Assembly (NCBI GenBank): GCA_028291345.1
Contig: JAQGIF010000032.1
Span: 1 to 51,287 of the forward strand
Origin: Rhodospirillales bacterium
GTDB lineage: Bacteria; Pseudomonadota; Alphaproteobacteria; BOG-932; Roseiterribacteraceae
Length of the DNA: 51,287 nt
Reading direction: 5' to 3'
The notes under the pieces were generated by a model. That model worked only from the letters and a program-made list of their open reading frames with translations. It did no database searches and was not told the DNA's origin. The position numbers and the translations under genes are program-made. This document shows positions 25,787 to 35,380 of the stretch, piece after piece (position 1 is the stretch's first letter; the number at the start of each line of letters is the position of its first letter).

Positions 25787-26563
25787 CTATCGCTCCTCAA
25801 GCTCGGCCGCGATCGGGGCCAGCCATTCCCGCAGGCTACGCCTGGCCCGGAACAGCAGGCTTTCCATCGTGCCGACCGAAACATTCATTGCTTCCGCAGC
25901 CTCCGCGCAACTAAGTCCCTGATCATAGCACAATGCGATCGCGGCCCGTTGCCGGTCGGGCAGGCGGCTCATCGCCCGATCGATCGCGGTGCCGATCTCG
26001 CGGCCGGCCAGCAGCGCATGGGGCCCGGGGGTGACATCGGATGGCTCTTCGATGCCATCGAGCGATTCCGTGGTTTTCCGCCGCAACCGGCTGATCGCCT
26101 GGTTCGTGACGATCCGGTAGAACCAACTCGAAAAACGTGCCGCCTCGGGGTTCCAGCGGTCCGCGAAGACCCAAAGCCGTGTCAGGCTTTCCTGGACCAC
26201 GTCTTCGGCGTCGGCAGTGTTGCGCACAATACGCTGCGCTAGGCCGAGTGCGATCGTCGCGTGCCGCTCGGCGATCAGCGCGAAGGCCGCGCGATCCCGT
26301 TCGACGATGCGCGCCATCAGTGAGCGGTCGAGCGCATCGCCGGTCTGGGATTGTACGGAATTTGTCTCGGACGACCCACGCACGGACAATGCTCGGCGAT
26401 CCCTGATAGTCTCCGACAGTTTGCGTCCGAGATCGAAGACCAGGGACCCGACCGACGCCGGCTCACGGCTCATCGGCGCTGACGGGCACGATGCCGACAT
26501 GTCGGCATCGGACCAATCGATTAGTGCAGCGCCTTGCGGTGTAGCATAGTGATGCTCTGGCAT
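25787..26563 (-). CDS. ECF-family RNA polymerase sigma factor
   Basis: A 258-residue sigma factor from ATG 26563, which has AGGAG at seven bases. Region 2 has DAEDVVQESLTRLWVFADRW and FSSWFYRIVTNQAISRLRRK; region 4 has LPDRQRAAIALCYDQGLS, the helix-turn-helix CAEAAEAMNVSVGTMESLL, and RARRSLREWL. About 80 residues precede region 2, longer than in typical ECF factors; a start at 26473 would remove 30 of them but has a weak ribosome site. It heads the operon with the anti-sigma and sensor-like genes and is divergent from a single-domain response regulator. Confidence 0.9.
   Translation of the reverse strand: MPEHHYATPQGAALIDWSDADMSASCPSAPMSREPASVGSLVFDLGRKLSETIRDRRALSVRGSSETNSVQSQTGDALDRSLMARIVERDRAAFALIAERHATIALGLAQRIVRNTADAEDVVQESLTRLWVFADRWNPEAARFSSWFYRIVTNQAISRLRRKTTESLDGIEEPSDVTPGPHALLAGREIGTAIDRAMSRLPDRQRAAIALCYDQGLSCAEAAEAMNVSVGTMESLLFRARRSLREWLAPIAAELEER
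26489..26510. repeat. Perfect 22-bp palindrome near the sigma-gene start
   Basis: The half-site CGATGCCGACA is followed directly by its exact reverse complement. It lies within the first 25 codons of the sigma gene (from ATG 26563), or 16-37 bases upstream if the real start is 26473. Length and perfect symmetry are unusual for coding DNA. Confidence 0.7.
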
Positions 26564-26822
26564 CACGTCACTCCTAGACACATCTCGGCCTTGACCATTC
26601 CGGGAAATCCCCAGCCTTTATTACGACACAGTGCTACGGTTCAATTCGAACCGCGGTCATAGCCTCTTCAAGGTTACGTCCGCATCCGGATAATCCCGCG
26701 CTTGTGCGCGAATAATTCGGAACGTTCCCGAAGCGACGCGGTCTTTATCACAAGCTCGTGAGTGGATGTTCGATGGGTGCCGCCTTTGAACCTGGCAGAT
26801 TTTATAGGGCTGGAGATGGCCG

Positions 26823-27191
26823 ATGAGCGGTGAGACAAGCGGTTCGCCCGCAGGACGGAGCATCCTGCTGGTGGAAGACGAGATACTGATCTGCCTCCTG
26901 ATCGAGACGATCCTCGGCGACGCCGGCTATGAGGTCGTCGTGACGAATTCGATTCCGGAGGCGCTGGACGCAATCGATCAGCGGCCCTTGGCCGCGGCGA
27001 TCCTCGATCTCAATCTCAAAGGCGAAAAGGTTTTTCCAGTTGCTGAAAAGTTGGCGGCGCTCGGTACGCCGTTTGTTTTCGCGACCGGCGGTGGCGGGCG
27101 CGATATCGTAGGGTTTCCCGGCCGCCCTTGGGTCGGCAAGCCGTTTCAAGAATCCGAACTGCTGGCGGCGATCGAGAAATTGCTGGTATAG
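26823..27191 (+). CDS. Single-domain response regulator
   Basis: A 122-residue receiver domain without an output domain. The acidic pair E18-D19 (LLVEDE), the phosphoacceptor D62 (AAILDLNLKG), T88 and K106 (VGKPF) are all present, so it should be phosphorylated. It has no DNA-binding part and must act by protein contact or as a phosphate shuttle. No histidine kinase is nearby. Divergent from the ECF sigma operon; alphaproteobacterial general stress responses use a receiver-containing anti-anti-sigma (PhyR), but this protein lacks PhyR's sigma-like domain. Confidence 0.92.
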   Translation: MSGETSGSPAGRSILLVEDEILICLLIETILGDAGYEVVVTNSIPEALDAIDQRPLAAAILDLNLKGEKVFPVAEKLAALGTPFVFATGGGGRDIVGFPGRPWVGKPFQESELLAAIEKLLV

Positions 27192-27198
27192 CCGCCAG

Positions 27199-27251
27199 CC
27201 TAAACCCTTTGGCCTAAAGCCCCTGGCCTAAAGCCCCTGGCCTAAAGCCAT
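27199..27251. repeat. Four 14-bp direct repeats between convergent genes
   Basis: Units begin at 27199, 27213, 27227 and 27241 with the core CCTAAAGCCCCTGG. The second and third are identical, the first differs at a few bases, and the last is shortened. The final unit contains the cysteine synthase stop codon (TAG on the minus strand at 27244-27242). Confidence 0.8.
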
Positions 27252-28240
27252 GGTGGCGCGGGCAGGTTCTTAGATTTAAGGAATTCCGGGTTGAACAGCT
27301 TGGATTGATAGCGGGATCCGCCGTCGCACAATATCGTCACGATGCGATGGCCCGGTCCCAGTTCGCGCGCCACCTTGATGGCCGCCGCGACATTGATCCC
27401 GCTCGACCCGCCCAGCACCAGCCCCTCCTCCTTGATCAGGTCGAAGATGATCGGCAGGGCTTCCTCGTCGGTGATCTGCACCGCGTCGTCGACTGGTGCC
27501 CCCTGCATGTTCGCGGTAACGCGCCCCGTACCGATACCCTCGGTGATCGAGCTTCCCTCGGCGTTGAGCTCCCCCGTTTTGAAATAGCTATACAAGGCGG
27601 ACCCCAGCGGGTCGGCCAAGACGATTTTCACATTCGGATTGCGTTCCTTCAGCGCAATGCCGACGCCGGCGAGCGTTCCGCCGGTTCCGGTGGCGCAGGT
27701 GAAGGCGTCGATCTTCCCGTCCGTGTCCCGCCATATCTCCGCGCCGGTCGTGCGGCGATGGCCTTCGCGGTTCGCGACATTGTCAAATTGGTTGGCCCAG
27801 ATCGCGCCGTTCGGTTCGCTCGCTGCGAGCTCGGTGGCAAGCCGGTCTGAGACATGGACGTAATTGCCGGGATTGGCGTAGGGCACGGCCGGCACCAGCC
27901 TGAGTTCGGCCCCGACCAGCCTGATGAAGTCCTTCTTCTCCTGGCTCTGTGTTTCCGGCATGACGATCACGGTACGATATCCGCGCGCATTGCCGACCAG
28001 CGCCAGTCCGATGCCGGTATTGCCAGCGGTGCCTTCGACGATCGTACCCCCCGGCTGGATCAGCCCACGCGCCTCGGCATCCTCGATAATCGCCAGCGCC
28101 GCTCGATCCTTCACCGATCCGCCCGGATTGAGGAATTCGGCCTTGCCGAAAATCTCGCAGCCGGTTTCTTCGGACGCACGGGTCAAGCGGATCAGTGGCG
28201 TATTGCCGATACTCTCGAGAAAGCCGTTACGGATGGTCAT
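27242..28240 (-). CDS. cysK: Cysteine synthase A (O-acetylserine sulfhydrylase)
   Basis: A 332-residue PLP enzyme of the cysteine synthase family that makes cysteine from O-acetylserine and sulfide. The PLP lysine is K44 (NPGGSVKDRAA), the substrate loop is EGTAGNTGIG, and the phosphate-binding Gly-rich loop is ATGTGGTLAG. The C-terminal end PPWL, preceded by KNLPAP, matches the long CysK group that has an extra C-terminal stretch compared with E. coli CysK. It lies 72 bases downstream of nadB on the same strand; a sulfate-binding protein sits at the right edge of the window. Confidence 0.93.
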   Translation of the reverse strand: MTIRNGFLESIGNTPLIRLTRASEETGCEIFGKAEFLNPGGSVKDRAALAIIEDAEARGLIQPGGTIVEGTAGNTGIGLALVGNARGYRTVIVMPETQSQEKKDFIRLVGAELRLVPAVPYANPGNYVHVSDRLATELAASEPNGAIWANQFDNVANREGHRRTTGAEIWRDTDGKIDAFTCATGTGGTLAGVGIALKERNPNVKIVLADPLGSALYSYFKTGELNAEGSSITEGIGTGRVTANMQGAPVDDAVQITDEEALPIIFDLIKEEGLVLGGSSGINVAAAIKVARELGPGHRIVTILCDGGSRYQSKLFNPEFLKSKNLPAPPWL

Positions 28241-28312
28241 AGCTGCGTCGGCATCCCATTCACAAAGAGCGCTTAAACCTGTAAGATCGGCGATACTATC
28301 ATGTCGGCTCGA

Positions 28313-29833
28313 TTAGGACAGTTCAGCCCAACTCGACGTCGAATGCTCCGCCGGTTCGAGGGCCGCCTCGCTGTCGGAGCGGAAGTGCGCGCCTCGGTTT
28401 TCCTTGCGCCGCTCGGCGGCCCGCGCGATCAGCAACGCGACCGAAATCATATCTTCGGCCGTCGTCCCCTCGGCATTGCGCCGAAACGCGCTAAGCCGTG
28501 CGATTGCCCGTTCCAGGCCGGCTTGATCGCGGACCACGCCGACATCGCGATCCATCAGCGCACGGATCGTGGAAATGATTTCGCCGTCGGCATCTTCGAT
28601 GACCGGTTGTTCCTCGGAAGTGTGCTCCAGCGCCACATCCACAAGCCCTGCAATATCCTCGGCCACCAGCCGGCCGCAGACGGCGGCTTCCAGCAGCGAG
28701 TTCGAGGCGAGACGGTTGGCGCCATGCAGGCCGGTGCAGGCGACCTCGCCACAGGCCCACAGGCCGCCGACACTTGTGCGGCCCGCCGCGTCCACCTTGA
28801 CGCCGCCCATATGGTAGTGGGCTGCAGGCCGCACGGGGATCGGCGTACGCTCCGGGTTCAGCCCGTAGTCGGACAACACCTGGTGGATATTGGGAAAGCG
28901 GGCGGCGAACGCGCCGGCCGCGAAATGCCGGACGTCGAGTGCCGCGCTGCCACCGTCCCTCGCCCATTGGGCGAACACCGCGCGGGCAACGACGTCGCGC
29001 GCGGCCAGGTCGCCGCTGGGAATGCCGGTCATGAAGCGATTGCCCCCGGCATCGACCAACACAGCGCCTTCACCCCTGACCGCCTCGCTGATCAGGGGCA
29101 TCGGATCGGCCCCGACGGCCAGCGCCGTCGGATGGAACTGCATGAATTCGAGATCGGCCAGAATCGCGCCGGCGCGGCCCGCTAATGCGATCCCGACGCC
29201 GCGTGCGCCGATCGGGTTTGTCGTCGATTGCCACAGCCCGCCGACACCGCCGGTGGCAAGCACGACGGTTCCGGTGGGCAGCAGCATCGTCTCCGTGCCA
29301 TGGCGGACGAAGACGCCGCTGATTTTCCCATCCGTCACGACCAGGCGCAGCGCAGCAGCCGTCAGAACCTCGACCGAGGGCGTGATAGCGATCCGCGTAC
29401 CGAGAGCCTCGACAATCGCTCCGCCGGTGGCGTCGCGAACATGCAGGATGCGGCGGCGCGAATGGGCCGCTTCCAGCCCGAGTGAGAACACGCCATCGGC
29501 TGCGCGGTCGAAGTGGACACCGAAGCGCTCCAGGGCCGCGACCGTCGCCGGTCCTTCTGCAGCGATACGGGCCGCAACCTCGGGATCGGACAGGCCGGCG
29601 CCGGCGGCGACCGTGTCCTGCGCCTGCATTTGGGGGGAGTCGTCCGGGCCCACCGCGGCGGCAAGGCCGCCTTGGGCCCAGCGGCTCGCGGCCTCCCAGC
29701 CGATCGGCACCGGATCGATCAGCACGGCCGGGCACGGCGACAGGGTCAGGGCGGCGACCGCTCCGGCCACGCCGCCACCGATAATAACCGGTCGGCCCCA
29801 CAGGGCACGCGGCGCAAGTTCGATCAACGGCAC
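28313..29833 (-). CDS. nadB: L-aspartate oxidase
   Basis: A 506-residue flavoprotein of the succinate dehydrogenase/fumarate reductase family that oxidises aspartate to iminoaspartate, the first step of de novo NAD synthesis. FAD motif GGGVAG (19-24), QGGLAAA near residue 55, HYHMGG (about 342-347) and the catalytic Arg region RLASNSLLEA are present. Somewhat shorter than E. coli NadB. nadA and nadC are not in the window. The gene is 45 bases downstream of the formaldehyde dehydrogenase gene on the same strand. Confidence 0.93.
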   Translation of the reverse strand: MPLIELAPRALWGRPVIIGGGVAGAVAALTLSPCPAVLIDPVPIGWEAASRWAQGGLAAAVGPDDSPQMQAQDTVAAGAGLSDPEVAARIAAEGPATVAALERFGVHFDRAADGVFSLGLEAAHSRRRILHVRDATGGAIVEALGTRIAITPSVEVLTAAALRLVVTDGKISGVFVRHGTETMLLPTGTVVLATGGVGGLWQSTTNPIGARGVGIALAGRAGAILADLEFMQFHPTALAVGADPMPLISEAVRGEGAVLVDAGGNRFMTGIPSGDLAARDVVARAVFAQWARDGGSAALDVRHFAAGAFAARFPNIHQVLSDYGLNPERTPIPVRPAAHYHMGGVKVDAAGRTSVGGLWACGEVACTGLHGANRLASNSLLEAAVCGRLVAEDIAGLVDVALEHTSEEQPVIEDADGEIISTIRALMDRDVGVVRDQAGLERAIARLSAFRRNAEGTTAEDMISVALLIARAAERRKENRGAHFRSDSEAALEPAEHSTSSWAELS

Positions 29834-29878
29834 GATATGTCTCGCGAGTTGCGGGAAATTGGGTATGCGCTGGCGCGT

Positions 29879-31060
<1,182 letters not shown>

Positions 31061-31072
31061 CTAGGCCGCCGG

Positions 31073-31426
31073 TCAGCGCGGTTGGACTTTCGGTGGGTCC
31101 GAATCGTCGGGCGCGGGGACTTTACCTGGCGGTGGATTGTCCATGGCGGGGTCCACGTCGGGTACCGTCTTCGCCATTTTCGGGTCAACATCCGGCGGCT
31201 TGAGCACGCCGCTTTTCGGATCGCCATGGGGCATTGTATCCGCCGGCGGGGCGGACGAATTGGCAGTGCTGTCGTCCTTTTTTTTGTCGTGCGTCGGTGG
31301 ATTCGCGGGGGTTTGTTGCGCCTGGGCGGTTATGGAGAGGCCGGCCAGTAACAGCGCAGCTAGCAATTTCGCCGCCATTCGCTGGCAGCCGGTCGAGGGA
31401 ATTACGCGCGGATTCAGGGATTTCAT
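31073..31426 (-). CDS. Pro/Asp-rich secreted protein, unknown function
   Basis: A 117-residue protein from ATG 31426 (MKSLNPRV), or about 100 residues from ATG 31375 (MAAKLLAALLLAGLSITAQA); neither has a strong ribosome site. Both give a signal peptide that ends near AQA-QQT. The mature part is a low-complexity chain of Pro, Asp, Lys and Ser with VDPKMAKTVPDVDP repeats, and is probably disordered. I do not recognise the family. Confidence 0.55.
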   Translation of the reverse strand: MKSLNPRVIPSTGCQRMAAKLLAALLLAGLSITAQAQQTPANPPTHDKKKDDSTANSSAPPADTMPHGDPKSGVLKPPDVDPKMAKTVPDVDPAMDNPPPGKVPAPDDSDPPKVQPR

Positions 31427-31748
31427 CGTTTTGACACGCCGCAATTTACGCATTCTGCGGTAACGTGGCGCATTCAAGGAAGGTTCCATAACAGTTGCAA
31501 ATCGTCCGCTACGCAAATATCACTGGCGCGAAACCGCATCGGCTGTCGGTTGTTAAAGATTGCAGTTGTTGAAGTTTGGCGATCTTTCATGCGATTGTGC
31601 GATAAAGTGATGCAGCTAAGAAAAAACTATTCTGACAGGGGAGATGCCGTGTGCGGCAAATACCGCGAAACAGACGCATACGATGGTCCCTACTCAAGGC
31701 CGATTGGGCTGAGCCAACCCCTATCTCTTTTTCAGATGGCGATGATCG
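31427..31748. other. AT-richer intergenic region before the kor operon
   Basis: This divergent gap separates the secreted-protein gene and the kor operon and is visibly less GC-rich than its surroundings. It must hold the operon's promoter, but no -35/-10 pair with good spacing could be picked with confidence. No small gene or RNA is seen. Confidence 0.45.
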
Positions 31749-33554
31749 ATGGATGATGGCGCGCGCGTAACACTGACCGATGTCAACGATCCGAACTATT
31801 TTCATAAGGTCGTTGATTGCCAGTGGGCCTGCCCGGCCCACACGCCGGGTCCCGAATATATCCGGCTGATCGCGGATGGGCGTTACAGTGACGCCTATAT
31901 GATCAACTGGAAATCGAACGTGTTTCCGGGAATTCTCGGCCGCACCTGCGACCGCCCGTGTGAGCCGGCATGCCGACGTGGGCGCGTTGAGAAGGAGCCG
32001 GTGGCGATCTGCCGTCTGAAGCGCGTCGCTGCAGACTATAAGGATGATATCAGAGACCGCCTGCCCGGTAAGGGCCCCAGCAATGGCAAGCGCGTCGCGC
32101 TGGTCGGCGCCGGCCCAGCTTCGCTGACCGTCGCGCGCGACCTGCTGCCGCTCGGCTACGAAGTCGTGATCTATGACGGCGACAATCGTGCCGGCGGCAT
32201 GATCCGCAGTCAGATTCCGAAATTCCGCCTCCCGGAATCGGTCATCGACGAAGAGGTCAACTACATTCTGGATATGGGGGCTGTAACCCGGCTGGGACAG
32301 CGCGTCGATTCCATGGAGGAATTGCTGAAGGAAAATTACGACGCGATCTTCGTCGGCTGCGGTGCGCCGCGCGGACGCGATCTCGATGTGCCCGGCCGGC
32401 AAGAGGCAGCCGCCAACATCCATATCGGCATAGATTGGCTGTCCAGCGTCTCGTTCGGCCATATCACGAAGATAGGCAAGCGCGTCATCGTGCTCGGCGG
32501 CGGCAACACCGCCATGGATTGCTGCCGTTCGTCCCGCCGCCTAGGCGGCGAGAGTGTGACGGTCGTTGTGCGCAGCGGCTTCGAAGAAATGAAGGCGTCG
32601 CCTTGGGAAAAAGAAGACGCGATGCATGAGGATATCCCGATCCTCAACTATCACGTGCCCAAACGGGTCGAGCACGATAACGGCAAGCTGAAAGGCATGT
32701 GGTTCGAGAAGGTGAAGGTCGAGCTGGACGAGAAGGGCCGGCGCAACCTGGTGCCGACCGGCGAGCCCGACGTCCTGATCGAATGCGACGACGTGCTAGT
32801 GGCCATCGGCCAGGAGAATGCGTTCCCCTGGATCGAGCGGGACGCCGGCATCGACTTCGACCGCTGGGGCTTGCCCATCATCGGCGAGAAGACCCTGCAG
32901 GCCAGCTTGCCGAACGTGTTCTTCGGCGGCGACGCGGCCTTCGGCCCCAAGAACATCATCTGGGCCGTGGCGCATGGTCATGACGCTGCGATCTCGATCG
33001 ACAAATATTGCCAGAGCCTCGACGTCGCCGATCGGCCGCCACCGCTGTTCAATCTCGTCAGCCAGAAGATGGGCATCCACGAGTGGAGCTATGACAACGA
33101 GGTCTCGAATGACCTGCGTTATCGGGTGCCGCTGCGCGAAAAGGCGCTGGCGCTGAAAGATATCAAGATGGAGGTCGAGCTTGGATTCGACCCTGTGCTG
33201 GCGTTCCAGGAGGCCGAGCGCTGCCTGAACTGCGATATCGAGACGGTCTTCGCGCCGAAGCTTTGCATCGAATGCGATGCCTGCGTCGATATCTGCCCGG
33301 TCGACTGCATTACCTTCACGGCGCCTGGCGACGAAGAGGATCTGCGGACCCGGCTGATGGCGCCCGCGCCGAACCTGACCCAGGACCTCTATATCTCCGA
33401 CGGTCTGAAGACGGGTCGTTATATGGTGAAGGACGAGGATGTCTGTCTGCATTGCGGCATGTGCGCCGAACGATGCCCGACCGGCGCCTGGGATATGCAG
33501 AAGTTCTTTCTTGAAATGGCGCACGCAGACGCAGGGCACGCATGTCACCGATAA
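31749..33554 (+). CDS. GltD-like FAD/NAD(P) oxidoreductase with 2[4Fe-4S] ferredoxin domain
   Basis: A 601-residue iron-sulfur flavoprotein. Residues 1-90 are the GltD-type N-terminal cluster domain with C24, C28, C67, C71 and C75 (GRTCDRPCEPACRRG). Then come FAD motif GAGPAS (120-125), an NAD(P) motif GGGNTAMDCCRSSRRLGG near 253-270, and FGGDAAFGPKNI. The C-terminus has two ferredoxin cluster motifs, C506-C509-C512-C516 and C566-C569-C572-C576, plus extra C492, C495 and C520. It probably carries electrons between the KorAB clusters and NAD(P). Its stop overlaps korA by 13 bases. A KorABC enzyme of similar makeup was, as I recall, described as 2-oxoglutarate:NADP oxidoreductase in Azoarcus evansii. 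Confidence 0.87.
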   Translation: MDDGARVTLTDVNDPNYFHKVVDCQWACPAHTPGPEYIRLIADGRYSDAYMINWKSNVFPGILGRTCDRPCEPACRRGRVEKEPVAICRLKRVAADYKDDIRDRLPGKGPSNGKRVALVGAGPASLTVARDLLPLGYEVVIYDGDNRAGGMIRSQIPKFRLPESVIDEEVNYILDMGAVTRLGQRVDSMEELLKENYDAIFVGCGAPRGRDLDVPGRQEAAANIHIGIDWLSSVSFGHITKIGKRVIVLGGGNTAMDCCRSSRRLGGESVTVVVRSGFEEMKASPWEKEDAMHEDIPILNYHVPKRVEHDNGKLKGMWFEKVKVELDEKGRRNLVPTGEPDVLIECDDVLVAIGQENAFPWIERDAGIDFDRWGLPIIGEKTLQASLPNVFFGGDAAFGPKNIIWAVAHGHDAAISIDKYCQSLDVADRPPPLFNLVSQKMGIHEWSYDNEVSNDLRYRVPLREKALALKDIKMEVELGFDPVLAFQEAERCLNCDIETVFAPKLCIECDACVDICPVDCITFTAPGDEEDLRTRLMAPAPNLTQDLYISDGLKTGRYMVKDEDVCLHCGMCAERCPTGAWDMQKFFLEMAHADAGHACHR

Positions 33555-35380
33555 TTGCGACGAACGATTTCGTCATCAAATTCGCCAACGTAAACGGCTC
33601 GGGTTCAGCCAGCGCCAATCAGCTTTTCGGCAAGTCGATCATCCGCATGGGGGTGCCGGTCGCCCCGCGGAACATCTTTCCGTCGAACATCCAGGGCCTG
33701 CCGACCTGGTATGAAATGCGTGTGTCCGAGGCTGGTTATCTCGGCGCCCGGGCCGGCGTCGATTTCATGGTGGCGATGAATCCGCAGACCTGGAACCAGG
33801 ACGTCGCCTCAATCCTGCCGGGCGGCTATCTGTTCTACGATTCGTCCAAGCCGATGCCCAAGTCGAAATTCCGCGAGGACATCACCGTCATCGGCGTGCC
33901 GCTGACGGAGATGTGCAACCGCGAATATACCGACGCGCGCCAGCGGCAGCTGTTCAAGAACATCATCTATGTCGGCGCGCTGTCGGCGCTGCTCGATATT
34001 GAAGTTGAGGTTCTCGAGACGCTGATCGGCGAGCTGTTCCGCGGCAAGGACAAGCTGATCCAGCCGAATATCCACGCGCTCCATATGGGCCGCGACTATG
34101 CGCTCAAAAACCTGACCTGCCCGCTGGGGCTCAAGGTTCGCCGCGCCGACGCCGTGGGCAACCGGATTTCGATCGAGGGCAACGCCGCGGCCGGGCTGGG
34201 TGCGGTCTATGGCGGGGCGACGGTCTGCGCTTGGTATCCAATCACACCGTCGACCTCCCTCGCCGAGGCTTTCACCAAATATTGCAACAAATTCCGGATC
34301 GATCCGGTAACCGGCGAGAACAAGTTTGCCATTGTCCAGGCCGAGGACGAACTGGCCTCGATCGGCATGGTGATCGGCGCGGCCTGGAACGGCTCGCGAG
34401 CCTTCACCGCGACCTCCGGACCCGGCATCTCGCTGATGCAGGAATTCCTGGGTCTGGCCTATTTCGCCGAGGTTCCGGCGGTGATTTTCGACGTCCAGCG
34501 CACGGGCCCCTCGACGGGCATGCCGACGCGCTCGCAGCAATGCGACGTGCTGTCCTGCGCCTATGCCAGCCATGGCGACACCAAGCATGTGCTGTTGTTC
34601 CCCGAAGACCCGCATGAATGCTTCACCATGGGCGCGCTGGCCTTCGACCTGGCCGACAGGCTGCAAACCCCGATATTCGTGCTGCTCGACCTCGATATCG
34701 GCATGAACGAGCGGCTGTGCGCGCCCCTGGAATGGGACGATTCGCGGCTCTATGACCGGGGCAAGATCATGACCTACGAGGCGCTCGAGGCGGGCAAGGA
34801 TTTCGGCCGCTATCTCGACATCGATGGCGACGGCATTCCCTATCGCACCTACCCCGGCACCCATCCCAAGCGCGGCTCATTCTTCACGCGTGGCTCGTCC
34901 AAGGACCGCTACGCCAAATATACCGAGGACGCCGCTGCCTATAAGGACAATATGGACCGGCTGCTGCGCAAGTTCGAAACCGCGAAGGCTCTTGTGCCGC
35001 GCCCTATCGAGCATAAGGCACCGAAACCGACCCGGATCGGCGCGCTCTATTATGGATCGACAAGCCCGGCGATGCGCGAGGCGGCGGAGATTCTGGCCGC
35101 CGACGGCATGCCGATCGACACCATGCGGGTGCGCGGTTTCCCGCTCCACCAGGACGTGGTCGATTTCATCAATGCGCATGACGAGGTGTTCATCGTCGAG
35201 CAGAATCGCGATGCGCAGCTTCGGATGCTGGTAATCAACGAGTGCAACATCGATCCGGCTCGCCTGGTACCCGTGCTGCATTATGATGGCAGTCCAATCA
35301 CCGCGTCGTTCATTTCGGAGCGGATCGTGATGCGTCTCAATCCCCCGGTTCAACAGCGCCTGAAAGAGGCCGTGGCATGA
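33542..35380 (+). CDS. korA: 2-oxoacid:acceptor oxidoreductase, fused gamma-alpha subunit
   Basis: A 612-residue protein. Residues 1-190 form the gamma (CoA-linked) domain with FANVNGSGSASANQLFGKSI; from about 203 the pyrimidine-binding alpha domain starts (EGNAAAGLGAVYGGATVCAW), followed by YPITPSTSLAEAF and SGPGISLMQEF. This gamma-alpha fusion matches KorA-type 2-oxoglutarate oxidoreductases, which decarboxylate 2-oxoglutarate to succinyl-CoA with a low-potential acceptor. Pyruvate or branched-chain oxoacids are not excluded from sequence. It overlaps the gene before it by 13 bases and korB by 4 bases (ATGA), so the three products are translated as a set. Confidence 0.9.
   Translation: MSPIIATNDFVIKFANVNGSGSASANQLFGKSIIRMGVPVAPRNIFPSNIQGLPTWYEMRVSEAGYLGARAGVDFMVAMNPQTWNQDVASILPGGYLFYDSSKPMPKSKFREDITVIGVPLTEMCNREYTDARQRQLFKNIIYVGALSALLDIEVEVLETLIGELFRGKDKLIQPNIHALHMGRDYALKNLTCPLGLKVRRADAVGNRISIEGNAAAGLGAVYGGATVCAWYPITPSTSLAEAFTKYCNKFRIDPVTGENKFAIVQAEDELASIGMVIGAAWNGSRAFTATSGPGISLMQEFLGLAYFAEVPAVIFDVQRTGPSTGMPTRSQQCDVLSCAYASHGDTKHVLLFPEDPHECFTMGALAFDLADRLQTPIFVLLDLDIGMNERLCAPLEWDDSRLYDRGKIMTYEALEAGKDFGRYLDIDGDGIPYRTYPGTHPKRGSFFTRGSSKDRYAKYTEDAAAYKDNMDRLLRKFETAKALVPRPIEHKAPKPTRIGALYYGSTSPAMREAAEILAADGMPIDTMRVRGFPLHQDVVDFINAHDEVFIVEQNRDAQLRMLVINECNIDPARLVPVLHYDGSPITASFISERIVMRLNPPVQQRLKEAVA

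Noticed and set aside
26582-26822. Possible general-stress (EcfG-type) promoter, from a GGAAC sequence near 26719
   Set aside because: No matching -10 element is found at the required spacing on either strand. A short near-palindrome and a 6-bp inverted repeat (26637-26653) are present but too weak to call.
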